NCBI GenBank assembly: GCA_051000395.1
Contig: JBPCOI010000094.1
Location: 1-38,501 of the forward strand
Length of the DNA stretch: 38,501 nt
Direction of reading: 5' to 3'
Source: JBPCOI01 sp051000395
Lineage (GTDB): Bacteria; Actinomycetota; Actinomycetes; Mycobacteriales; Jatrophihabitantaceae
The notes under the pieces were generated by a model, which was not told where the DNA came from, searched no databases, and saw nothing but the letters and a program-made list of their open reading frames with translations. A program made the translations under genes and the position numbers. Positions 16,404 to 23,236 of the stretch are shown piece after piece. The first letter of the stretch is position 1, and the number at the start of each line of letters is the position of its first letter.

Positions 16404-16784
16404 CTAGGGAGGGACTGCCTCACGGCCAGCGCGCGCGCTGGCCGTGACGTCACGGACGCCGACCACCGGCAGCTCTATCCGCAGCCGCAGCCGGATCAGC
16501 ACCGCTCCGCTACGCCCGTCCGTAGCCAGCGACGGGACGCAGGCCTGGATGGCGGCGCCGTTCGCGGCCGCGACGCGAGCGGCCGAAGCACAGGCGTCCG
16601 AGGCGATCCCGATCCGTGCGGCGGCCGCGAGCGCGGCGAGGTCGGCAGCTGACTCGGCGCGGTGCCGGGCGAGGACCGCGAAGCCGCGAAGGGTCGCGGC
16701 GAGCGCGACCGCGATGACCAGCGCGCCGCACCCCAGCACCCAGATGCTCGCCGAGCCACGCTCGTCGCGCGGCAACAACGTCAC
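16404..16784 (-). CDS. TadG-like pilus assembly protein (Rv3654c-like)
   Basis: This 126-residue protein has an N-terminal DERGSASIWVLGCGALVIAVALAA-like segment: a charged leader, a Gly, then a single hydrophobic helix as in TadE/TadG pseudopilins. It lacks the Glu5 of true prepilins. The remainder is Ala/Arg-rich. It is the last gene of the Tad cluster, as Rv3654c is in M. tuberculosis (from memory). The GTG at 16784 overlaps the tadE stop by GTGA, which decides this start over an in-frame ATG 66 bases upstream. Its last codons form a 26-bp palindrome. Confidence 0.8.
   Translation of the reverse strand: MTLLPRDERGSASIWVLGCGALVIAVALAATLRGFAVLARHRAESAADLAALAAAARIGIASDACASAARVAAANGAAIQACVPSLATDGRSGAVLIRLRLRIELPVVGVRDVTASARAGREAVPP
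16421..16446. terminator. 26-bp perfect palindrome at the 3' end of the Tad cluster
   Basis: The sequence 16421-16446 is a perfect inverted repeat (half-site cacggccagcgcg) ending 15 bases before the tadG-like stop codon region. It is followed at once by a second palindrome, cgtgacgtcacg (16443-16454). The helicase gene converges on this point from the other side. It may act as a bidirectional terminator or a protein site. The spacer 16249-16403 shows nothing else. Confidence 0.45.
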
Positions 16785-17143
16785 GGCGAGGCCGCCGACG
16801 GCTCGACCGCGGCGACCGCTCGCTCGGTGATCGTCACCGCCGGCAGCCATCCCACCAACAGGTGTGCCCGCAGCCGTGCGGTGGCCACCACCTCCCCGCC
16901 GGAGCGGGTGATGACGACAGCTACCCCAGGCGCCGCGCCCTGCGCGAGCTGACGGGCAGCGGCGGCGTCGCCGCGGGCGGCTGCTCGGGCCGCCTCCCGG
17001 GCAGCGTCCTGCGCCCGGACCCGCGCCCCCGAGACCGACACCATCGTGACTGCGAACGCGAGCAACAGGACGAGCACCGGCAGGCCGGCCGCGAGCTCGG
17101 CGGTCACCATGCCGCTGTCACCGGCGCCGCGCCTACAACGCAT
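16781..17143 (-). CDS. TadE-like minor pilin
   Basis: This 120-residue protein has a type IV prepilin-like N-terminus. A short basic leader MRCRRGAGDSG is followed by MVTAELAAGLPVLVLLLAF, so cleavage after Gly11 would leave Glu at mature position 5. A soluble domain follows with an AREAARAAARGD helix. TadE proteins are minor pilins of Tad/Flp machines. The ATG overlaps the Flp-type pilin stop by eleven bases, and the stop overlaps the tadG-like start. This is Rv3655c's position in the mycobacterial cluster (from memory). Confidence 0.85.
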   Translation of the reverse strand: MRCRRGAGDSGMVTAELAAGLPVLVLLLAFAVTMVSVSGARVRAQDAAREAARAAARGDAAAARQLAQGAAPGVAVVITRSGGEVVATARLRAHLLVGWLPAVTITERAVAAVEPSAASP

Positions 17144-17330
17144 GCAGCGCCGACTGCACGATCGAGCTGAGCGCCGAGGACACCGCTGGGCTGCGCACGA
17201 CCTTGTACAGCACGACCGCGAACGCCACAGCGGCCACAGTGCCGACTGCGTACTCTGCGGTGGTCATGCCGGCGTCGATCGCGGTCCGCATTCCCTTCGC
17301 CCGCTGGGCGATTCGCGTGAAGAGTTTCAT
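17133..17330 (-). CDS. Flp-type major pilin (DUF4244)
   Basis: This 65-residue protein has a basic leader of 21 residues ending in Gly, then MTTAEYAVGTVAAVAFAVVLY. This gives Glu5 and Tyr6 in the mature pilin and a hydrophobic spine, the Flp prepilin pattern. The C-terminal part is a short Ser/Ala-rich helix. It is probably the major subunit polymerised by the TadA/B/C machine encoded at 20.4-23.2 kb. No prepilin peptidase gene is in the window. Transcription starts from the divergent region shared with the serine hydrolase. That region separates the pilin from tadC, unlike in the usual contiguous cluster. Confidence 0.88.
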   Translation of the reverse strand: MKLFTRIAQRAKGMRTAIDAGMTTAEYAVGTVAAVAFAVVLYKVVRSPAVSSALSSIVQSALHAL

Positions 17331-17452
17331 GCCGAGAACGGTGTCAGCTCGAGCCGGCGGATGGGACAACCTGGACGGATCTGTGGACGGCTGCGCGCGA
17401 TGTGGACGGCGCACGCCGTCATGTCGGCGGTCTGTGCTATGTGCCATCGATC

Positions 17453-17458
17453 TAACAT
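17453..17458 (+). promoter_or_regulatory. Leaderless-type -10 box (TAACAT) for the serine hydrolase
   Basis: TAACAT is followed by six bases and GTG 17465, the same spacing as at several other genes here. It favours GTG 17465 over the adjacent GTG 17462 as start codon. Confidence 0.4.
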
Positions 17459-17464
17459 CACGTG

Positions 17465-18367
17465 GTGGGACTCGATACAGCGCTCGACCGATTCGCCGAA
17501 CACGCCGACGAACACGCGTTGGGCATCGAAGGTGTCCAGGTTGTGCTCGACAACGGAGATCGCGCCGCGCGTCGCTGGATCGGTGACATCCGTCGCGACG
17601 TGTTCTCCGTGTCGAAGACGGTGACCTCGCTCGCGATCGGAATGCTCTATGGCGACGGCCTACTCGGTCTGGATGACCCTGCCCTGTTGCATCTGCCCGA
17701 GCTGGCTGACACGGCAGCACCCGGCAGCGACGCGATTTCCGTACGACACCTGCTCAGCATGACCGCGGGCAACGAGTACCGCTGGCTTGATCTTGACGCC
17801 GATCACCCAGGCGATCCGGCCCGCGACTTCTTCGCGACGCCCCTGGTAGCCGAGCCGGACACGGTCTACGACTACGCAGGCGGGAACTCCTACGTCCTCG
17901 GGCGCATCGTCCATGCGCTCAGTGGCCTGGACCTACGGGACTTCCTCCTTCCGCGACTGTTCACCCCGCTCGGCATCCATAACCCGCAGTGGCTGCGCTG
18001 CCCGCTCGGCTTTCCGCTTGGCGCGATCGGGCTGCACCTGCGAACCGCTGAGATAGGCAGGATCGCCCAAGTCGTCCTGCACGGAGGTGAATGGCGTGGA
18101 CAGCGACTCGTGCCCGCCGGGTACCTCGCGCGGATGGTCTCGGAGACCACCCATACCGGACGCGCAGAGCCGGACAACCAGATCTACGGGCTGCACGTGT
18201 GGATGTGCAGTCGCGACCGAGCATGGCGCATGGACGGCATCTACGGGCAGTTCGGGATCATGCTGCCCGACCACCGCGCCTGCGTGAGCGTGACGGCGCA
18301 TTACTTGGGGCCGACCACCGACATCCTCGACGCGGTTTGGGAGTACGTCGTCCCGGCGCTGGCGTAA
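17465..18367 (+). CDS. Serine hydrolase, class C beta-lactamase/DD-peptidase fold
   Basis: This 300-residue protein is a cytoplasmic-type penicillin-binding-protein-like hydrolase without signal peptide. The SxxK catalytic motif is SVSK in FSVSKTVTSLAIGML. The second motif region is YDYAGGNSYVLG, with Tyr present and the usual YxN relaxed. LHLRTAEIGRIAQVVLHGGEWRGQRLVP is the family's conserved C-terminal helix region. Known members are esterases, D-aminopeptidases or amide hydrolases, and the substrate here cannot be named. It begins the block inserted in the Tad cluster and is divergent from the Flp pilin. Codon use looks slightly less GC-biased than its neighbours, which may hint at transfer. 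Confidence 0.85.
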   Translation: MGLDTALDRFAEHADEHALGIEGVQVVLDNGDRAARRWIGDIRRDVFSVSKTVTSLAIGMLYGDGLLGLDDPALLHLPELADTAAPGSDAISVRHLLSMTAGNEYRWLDLDADHPGDPARDFFATPLVAEPDTVYDYAGGNSYVLGRIVHALSGLDLRDFLLPRLFTPLGIHNPQWLRCPLGFPLGAIGLHLRTAEIGRIAQVVLHGGEWRGQRLVPAGYLARMVSETTHTGRAEPDNQIYGLHVWMCSRDRAWRMDGIYGQFGIMLPDHRACVSVTAHYLGPTTDILDAVWEYVVPALA

Positions 18368-18404
18368 CGGCCGCGCACACGACGGGCTGACACAGCGAGC
18401 CAGG

Positions 18405-18665
18405 TTATTCGCGGACGGCCGGAAGGCGGTCGAACACCTCGGGAGCGAGGTCCAGGGTTGTCGGGTCAGCAGACGGTCCGAAGCTGCAGATCGAAGACCA
18501 ATTCGGCAACAGCGAGCGAAGGCACGCCGTCGCCGGCATCCAGTCGAGCGTGTCGATTCGGACGCATCGCTCGGCTTCGGCGTAGATCGCGTGGAAATGG
18601 GGTGGCGCGTGGTCGTCGTAGCAGAGCGCGATGACTATCCCGTAAGACTCGCTGAGGCGGGGCGC
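18405..18665 (-). pseudogene. DUF4160-like gene remnant lacking a start codon
   Basis: The minus strand encodes 86 codons ending in TAA that match the DUF4160 pattern. Residues APRLSESYGIVI are followed by CYDDHAPPHFHAIYAEAE, where the DH-PPHFH signature is diagnostic. The position that would be Met in the usual MPR-start is GCG. No ATG, GTG or TTG lies in frame between it and the upstream TGA near 18736. It may be a decayed gene or use a noncanonical start. DUF4160 genes often sit beside DUF2442 genes as presumed toxin-antitoxin-like pairs; no DUF2442 partner is seen. The 18666-18868 stretch upstream shows no gene. Confidence 0.6.
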
Positions 18666-18868
18666 CCTGTCGACTACGAAGAACGCAGGCCTACCGCGGC
18701 CACGGTATGGACGACGCTCCGTGAGCTGATCTCATACCCGGGTCCGGACTGCGAGGCGCCTCGCGTACAACTGATCGGCAGGGACACCACCGGCCACGGT
18801 TTCCCCGCGGTTTCCCACCTGCTCGCTGACGAGACAGCCGACAGTTGCCTCGGCCGGCGCGGCGGCGT

Positions 18869-20029
18869 TCAAGCCGACGTGAGCGAGCGCAACAGCTGGC
18901 AGTCCGCGGCGATCCCGCTGAGCACGCCCGGGATGTCGGCCCATTCCTCGGCGGTGCCGCGGCCGCCACCGCGGTGAGTGCCGTCGTGGACGATGCCCTC
19001 GAGGCCGGCCTCGTACACCGCGTTGATGTTGGAACTGCTCCACGGTCGCAGGGTGAGCGGCGCCCCGACGTCTCGTACCGCCTGCGCCGCGGCGCGGACC
19101 AGCGGATGCTCCTGGCCACCCCGCAGCATGCCGGCCGCCTGCTGCACGCCGTCGCGGCAGCTGACCGCGACGCCCGCCTCGGCGGCCGTCGCTTCGGCGA
19201 GCAGCCTCGTCTCGCGCCCGAGCCGACGCAGCACCTCGGAATCGGTGCTGCGGATGTCGACGCTCACGGTGCCCGTCGATGGCGAATGGTTGAACACGTC
19301 GCCGGCGGCGATCCGGTTCACCCGCCGCACCGAGACAACGCCGCCCTGCTCGGCAGGTTCGACGCCGACCGACGGCGGCACTGCCGCGTGCAGGGCTGTC
19401 ACGAACCGGGCGATGGCGTCGGTGAGCTCCGAGACGCCACCGTAGAGGCTGTGCCGCGGGGCGGCGGTGAACTCGACGAGCACGCCGTCGAATCCGACCG
19501 CGTTCCAGCTGATGGTGCCCACGCCACCCATCAGGTCGACGACCTGGCCGAGGTCGCTGCGGCGCTCGGCGCACAGAGCCCGGATGCCGGACAGGCCCGT
19601 CTCCTCGCCCAGGACGAAGGCCACCGTCAGCTTGCCGAAGCCGCGCTCGGAACGAGCAGCGAACCGGAGGATCGACAGCGCGGACGCGTCCGACGACGTC
19701 GTCTCGGCGCAGGGACCGACCAGCCGCTCACCCTGCACGTCGATGCGCGAGCTGGCTCGACGGTGGGCGGCGACCGAGTCGAGGTCGTCCATCGTCGCGA
19801 GGAAGGTGAACCGGTCGGCGCCCGAACCGTCGAGGGTCGCGACGACGTTGCCGGCGCGGTCGAGCTCGACGCGATCGGCGCCGCAGGCGCGCGCCAGCTC
19901 GGCGATCAGCGCCGCGCGAGCGGCCTCCTGTCCAGCGGGCGCCGCGAGCAGGGCGATGCGCTGCCACTCCGTGACCACCCGCTGCGCGTCGTCGTCGACA
20001 AAGCCCAGCACCTCGCTTGCGTCTGCCAT
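18869..20029 (-). CDS. M20-family peptidase-like protein with altered metal motif
   Basis: This 386-residue protein has the M20 (peptidase T/ArgE/CPG2) fold signature. It includes the GEETGLSGIRAL general-base pair (Glu142-Glu143), the SSDASA aspartate (Asp114), VDLMGGVGTISW, and a late GTHRGGGRGTAEEW histidine region. The first metal motif, usually HxD, reads ATMDDLDSV, so the His is replaced by Asp (near residue 82). It could be a variant hydrolase or a catalytically impaired homologue. ATG 20029 is preferred; an upstream GTG at 20047 is in frame. It lies in the block that splits the Tad genes. Confidence 0.82.
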   Translation of the reverse strand: MADASEVLGFVDDDAQRVVTEWQRIALLAAPAGQEAARAALIAELARACGADRVELDRAGNVVATLDGSGADRFTFLATMDDLDSVAAHRRASSRIDVQGERLVGPCAETTSSDASALSILRFAARSERGFGKLTVAFVLGEETGLSGIRALCAERRSDLGQVVDLMGGVGTISWNAVGFDGVLVEFTAAPRHSLYGGVSELTDAIARFVTALHAAVPPSVGVEPAEQGGVVSVRRVNRIAAGDVFNHSPSTGTVSVDIRSTDSEVLRRLGRETRLLAEATAAEAGVAVSCRDGVQQAAGMLRGGQEHPLVRAAAQAVRDVGAPLTLRPWSSSNINAVYEAGLEGIVHDGTHRGGGRGTAEEWADIPGVLSGIAADCQLLRSLTSA

Positions 20030-20136
20030 GCGTCCATCCAACCGCACGACGCCGCGCGGCCCGAAGGTTCGATGCGGCGCGTTTGCGGGTAAGGAACGCG
20101 TCGACGCGATCTGAAGCCAGGACGGGAGCCGTGGAC

Positions 20137-20319
20137 ATGAGCGACGAGCAGGTGCACGACGCGGGCGAAGGCGTGAGCGACGACGAGATGGCCAAGCAGG
20201 TGGCCGATCAGACGTCGAGCGACCTCAAGCATGCCGACGTCTTCCGGCGCGAGGCCGAAGGAACGAGCACCGACACCGAGGCGGCGAAGGCATCCGCCGA
20301 CGAACTCGGCGGGCAGTAG
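20137..20319 (+). CDS. Small acidic protein of unknown function
   Basis: This 60-residue, strongly acidic, hydrophilic protein starts MSDEQVHDAGEG and ends SADELGGQ. It has no hydrophobic segment or recognised domain and is probably intrinsically disordered or helical. A GGGAG Shine-Dalgarno lies nine bases upstream of ATG 20137. The preceding GTG 20131 is an alternative. It is divergent from the M20-like gene and convergent with tadC. The sequence looks like a real gene (SD, codon bias) but no function can be assigned. Confidence 0.6.
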   Translation: MSDEQVHDAGEGVSDDEMAKQVADQTSSDLKHADVFRREAEGTSTDTEAAKASADELGGQ

Positions 20320-20351
20320 CGGCGCCACTCGGCGAACACGCGCCCAAGGGG

Positions 20352-20387
20352 CCTCGCGCTACACGCAAGACCGTGCGAGGTAGCGCG
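20352..20387. terminator. Overlapping alternative hairpins between convergent genes
   Basis: Two mutually exclusive stems are possible: cctcgc (20352-20357) with gcgagg (20375-20380), or cgcgcta (20355-20361) with tagcgcg (20381-20387). They lie between the small acidic gene and the convergent tadC stop, where a bidirectional terminator is expected. No U-tract is present. Confidence 0.4.
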
Positions 20388-20393
20388 GCGTAC

Positions 20394-21110
20394 TCACGGT
20401 AACCCGCCCAACGCCTCGGAGACGACGCCCGCCACCACCGGCGCGACGCCTAGGCAGATGAACGCGGGCAGGAAGCACAGCCCGAGCGGCGCCATCGCGA
20501 ACACGCCGGCCCGGTGGGCGCGCGCCTGCGCTGCAGAACGCAGCGCCAGCCTGGTATCGGCCGCGAGATGCTCGAGTCCCCGGGCGAGCCGGATGCCGCT
20601 GCTGGCGCTACGTCGAGCAGCGGCCGCCACCGGCGCGAGCGCGCCGTCGGCTGCGACCACCCGCCATGCCTCGTCCGGGTCGGCGCCCAGGCGCAGCAGT
20701 CCGCCGACGCGCCGCAGCTCGGCGTCGATTGCAGCCGAGGCAGCCGGTGCAGCCACCAGGACGGCGGCAGCCAGGGGTTGGCCGCCCCGCAGGCCTGCGG
20801 CGATCAGATCCAGCACGAGCGCGAGCGAGGAATCGGGGGACGCGCGGGCCGGACGATTCTGCGACCGGGCGGTCAGGAATCCCGCAGCCGGGCACAGCGC
20901 CGCGGCGAGCAGGCCGCCGGCAGCCAAGCCGAACAGGCCGCAGCAGGCCAGGAGCACCGCGCCGACCACCACCACCTGCAGCATGGGCGTCGACATCGCC
21001 CTTGTCGCGACGGCCTGTTTGGGGCGATGCACGCCACCGCCGCGTGCCTGCCGCGGGGGGAGGAGCAGCACCGCAGCGGCCAGGAGCAACCAGCTCAGCG
21101 TGGCGCTCAT
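20394..21110 (-). CDS. tadC: TadC-like type II secretion F-domain protein
   Basis: This 238-residue membrane protein has hydrophobic segments near the N-terminus, at residues about 45-80, and at the C-terminus. Between these lies a T2SSF-type cytoplasmic domain (SLALVLDLIAAGLRGGQPLAAAV). It is a platform protein of the Tad pilus machine that works with TadB and the TadA ATPase. The ATG overlaps the tadB stop by ATGA. In M. tuberculosis the next gene is the Flp-like pilin, but here the downstream neighbour is the small acidic gene in opposite orientation. Confidence 0.85.
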   Translation of the reverse strand: MSATLSWLLLAAAVLLLPPRQARGGGVHRPKQAVATRAMSTPMLQVVVVGAVLLACCGLFGLAAGGLLAAALCPAAGFLTARSQNRPARASPDSSLALVLDLIAAGLRGGQPLAAAVLVAAPAASAAIDAELRRVGGLLRLGADPDEAWRVVAADGALAPVAAAARRSASSGIRLARGLEHLAADTRLALRSAAQARAHRAGVFAMAPLGLCFLPAFICLGVAPVVAGVVSEALGGLP

Positions 21111-21931
21111 GCGCGCTGGGCCCGTTGGGTGAGGCGCTGCGTCCACAGCACACCCGCCGCGTCGAGGAGGACCCCGGCACAGCAGAGCGCGCGTCCGGAC
21201 GCCGACCCGAGCAGGAACGGCAGCGGCCGGGCCCCCATCGCCGCGCCCAGGGCTATGCCGAGTGCCGGCAGCCCGGCCAGCAGCAGTGCCGACGATCGCG
21301 GCCCCGAGAGCGCCACGTCGACGGCGTGCTGTTGCTCCGCGCGGGCGAGGAGATCCTCGGCTACGCGGGCCAAGACGTCGGCGATCGGGGTTCCGGCACC
21401 GTCGGCGACCTGCCACGCATGTCCCAGCGGCGCGAGTTCGGCAGCTCCGGAACGGAGCAGCGTGTCGGCGATCGACCCGCCGTCACGGGCGGTACGGGCA
21501 GCGGCAGCGAGCACCGCGGCATGGTGCGGGCAGGCGCCGGCCGCAGCGTCCAGGGCAGCGGGTGGGCGGGCACCGGCTTCGAGTTCGGCCACCAGCAGTC
21601 GCAGCGCGACCAGCAACTGTTTCTGTCGCGTCAAGGCCTGTCGCCGCCGGGCGCTTGCGATGACGAGGACAGCGACCGTACCCGCCGCCACGGCGGCGGC
21701 GACGCCTACCGCCGGACCGGCCAGGACGATGCCCGCCGTGCCGCACGCCGCGCAGCCGACCGCTGCCGCCGCTGGCGGGTCGACCGGCCTGGGCCACCGT
21801 CGCGACGCGGGCGGATGCGGCGGGACCAGCCGTCCCCTGGCAGCGAGCGCGCGGGCCCGGGCCGGCTGCACCGCAGGCAGCGGGACCAGCAGCACCGCTG
21901 CAGCCAGCGCGAGCAAGCTCAGCGCTGTCAT
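21107..21931 (-). CDS. tadB: TadB-like type II secretion F-domain protein
   Basis: This 274-residue protein starts MTALSLLALAAAVLLVPLP and has N-terminal and mid hydrophobic segments. A T2SSF domain follows (LLVALRLLVAELEAGARPPAALDAAA), then C-terminal membrane helices. It is an inner-membrane platform protein of the Tad system. The start at 21931 is chosen for its strong GGAGGAG upstream and its ATGA overlap with the second micro-ORF. Frames continuing upstream into the 56-bp repeats are not credible as TadB sequence. Confidence 0.87.
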   Translation of the reverse strand: MTALSLLALAAAVLLVPLPAVQPARARALAARGRLVPPHPPASRRWPRPVDPPAAAAVGCAACGTAGIVLAGPAVGVAAAVAAGTVAVLVIASARRRQALTRQKQLLVALRLLVAELEAGARPPAALDAAAGACPHHAAVLAAAARTARDGGSIADTLLRSGAAELAPLGHAWQVADGAGTPIADVLARVAEDLLARAEQQHAVDVALSGPRSSALLLAGLPALGIALGAAMGARPLPFLLGSASGRALCCAGVLLDAAGVLWTQRLTQRAQRA

Positions 21932-22038
21932 CGGCTCTCCTCCGCCACGACGGACAACAAGGGGCTCGGGCCACTCACCGCAGTCATCGGCTCTGCTCCG
22001 CCACGACGCGCAACAAGGAGCTCGCGCCACTCACCGCG
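21927..22038. repeat. 56-bp tandem duplication at the tadA-tadB junction
   Basis: Units 21927-21982 and 21983-22038 differ at about five positions. Both are also related to the last 19 codons of tadA (22040-22096): about 73 percent identity in phase, with one extra codon in tadA. Each unit carries a start and stop codon in the same relative place. It appears to be an in-frame tandem duplication of the tadA tail. Confidence 0.85.
21928..21987 (-). CDS. Micro-ORF B, 19 codons, between tadA and tadB
   Basis: It reads MTAVSGPSPLLSVVAEESR then TGA. Its ATG overlaps the stop of micro-ORF A and its stop overlaps the tadB ATG, both as ATGA. A GGAG-containing stretch lies before its start. It differs from micro-ORF A at five residues and resembles the TadA C-terminus. 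Translation is possible through coupling but unproven; it may merely relay ribosomes to tadB. Confidence 0.35.
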   Translation of the reverse strand: MTAVSGPSPLLSVVAEESR

Positions 22039-22043
22039 GTCAT
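21984..22043 (-). CDS. Micro-ORF A, 19 codons, after tadA
   Basis: It reads MTAVSGASSLLRVVAEQSR then TGA. Its ATG overlaps the tadA stop (ATGA) and its stop overlaps micro-ORF B. The AVSGA...L....QSR pattern repeats the TadA C-terminal residues. No strong Shine-Dalgarno is present, so any translation would depend on ribosomes terminating at tadA. Confidence 0.35.
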   Translation of the reverse strand: MTAVSGASSLLRVVAEQSR

Positions 22044-23236
22044 CGGGACTGCTGCGGCGCGGCGCACAGCACGGGATTCGCGCCGCTCAGCACCGCGGGC
22101 ACGTCCACCGAGCGCTCGGCAAACAGTCTCGCGAGCTCCCGCCCCGCGGCGTCCGGACCGCCACGCGCGGTCCACACCGGATCCACCCGCAGGTCCACCC
22201 CGGTGCGGCGCAGCAGCCCGATCTCATCCAGTACCCGGCGTCCGTCCCCTGCGCGGCGCAGGTGCACAACCACCTCGACGGCGCTGGACACCAGGCTGGC
22301 CACCGCCGGTGCGGCGAGACCGCCCAGGCCACCGAGCGCCTGCAGCCGCGCGGGGACGTCGGCAGCCGAGTTCGCGTGCAGCGTCGCGCAGCCACCGTCG
22401 TGACCGGTGTTCAACGCGACGATCAGCTCGACCATCTCGGCACCGCGGAACTCGCCCACCACCAGGCGGTCCGGGCGCATCCGCAACGCCTGTCGCACCA
22501 GTTCCCGCAGCCCGATCGCGCCGGCGCCCTCCACATTGGCCGCGCGCGTCACCAGCCGCACGACGTGCGGGTGCGTGATCACCAGCTCGGCGGCGTCCTC
22601 GATGACCACCAGCCGCTCGCCGCCCGGTGCCAGACCGAGCAGGGCGCCCAGCAGCGTCGTCTTGCCGGTGCCGGTGCCACCGCTGAGCACGAAGGCGAGG
22701 CGCGAGGCGACCACCGCGCGCAGCACCTCGGCGATTACCGCGGGCATCGTGCCCAACCGCACCAGGTCGTCGAGATCGTGGCGCTCACGGGCCAGCACCC
22801 GCAACGAGATCGTGGTCCGAGCCGTCAACGGCGGCAGGACGGCGTGCAGGCGGCTGCCGTCGGGAAGTGCCGCGTCGACGAACGGGGCCGCGTCGTCCAG
22901 GCGGCGCCCGGCCGCAGCCGCGAGGCGTTGCGCGAGACGGCGGACCGCCGCGTCGTCGGCGAAGCGTGCGGGCGCACGTTCCATCCCGTGGCCGCGGTCG
23001 AACCACACGGCGTCCGGGGCGTTCACCAGGACGTCCGTGACGCCGCGCATCGCGAGCAACGGCTCCAGCGGGCCGGCACCGGTCAGCTCGGCCGCGACCT
23101 CACGCCGCAGCGCCGCCAGGACCGCGTCATCGACGATCCCGCCGGACTCTGCGCGCACGATCTCGTCGAGGTCCGACGGGCGCGTGATGCCCTCGCCGGC
23201 CAGCCGCCGGCGAACCCGCTCCACCAGTTCGCTCAC
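22040..23236 (-). CDS. tadA: TadA/CpaF pilus assembly ATPase
   Basis: This 398-residue secretion ATPase of the GspE/PilT superfamily has the Walker A motif GGTGTGKTT (176-184). It also has the Asp-box region VVIEDAAELV, Walker B RPDRLVVGEFRG (about 254-265) and the His box GHDGGCATLHANS (278-290). The N-terminal part has the VTDVLVNAPDAVWFDRG segment typical of CpaF. It powers Flp pilus assembly with TadB/TadC. GTG 23236 overlaps the stop of the Ssd-like gene by GTGA. The last 19 codons were apparently duplicated twice downstream. Confidence 0.94.
   Translation of the reverse strand: MSELVERVRRRLAGEGITRPSDLDEIVRAESGGIVDDAVLAALRREVAAELTGAGPLEPLLAMRGVTDVLVNAPDAVWFDRGHGMERAPARFADDAAVRRLAQRLAAAAGRRLDDAAPFVDAALPDGSRLHAVLPPLTARTTISLRVLARERHDLDDLVRLGTMPAVIAEVLRAVVASRLAFVLSGGTGTGKTTLLGALLGLAPGGERLVVIEDAAELVITHPHVVRLVTRAANVEGAGAIGLRELVRQALRMRPDRLVVGEFRGAEMVELIVALNTGHDGGCATLHANSAADVPARLQALGGLGGLAAPAVASLVSSAVEVVVHLRRAGDGRRVLDEIGLLRRTGVDLRVDPVWTARGGPDAAGRELARLFAERSVDVPAVLSGANPVLCAAPQQSR

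Noticed and set aside
17380..17410. Additional DnaA boxes (tgtggacgg twice)
   Set aside because: Only partial matches to the consensus; expected by chance in this base composition.
18591..18977. 128-codon plus-strand open frame in the gap before the M20-like gene
   Set aside because: No recognisable domain or Shine-Dalgarno, and the minus strand of the same stretch carries the DUF4160 pattern.
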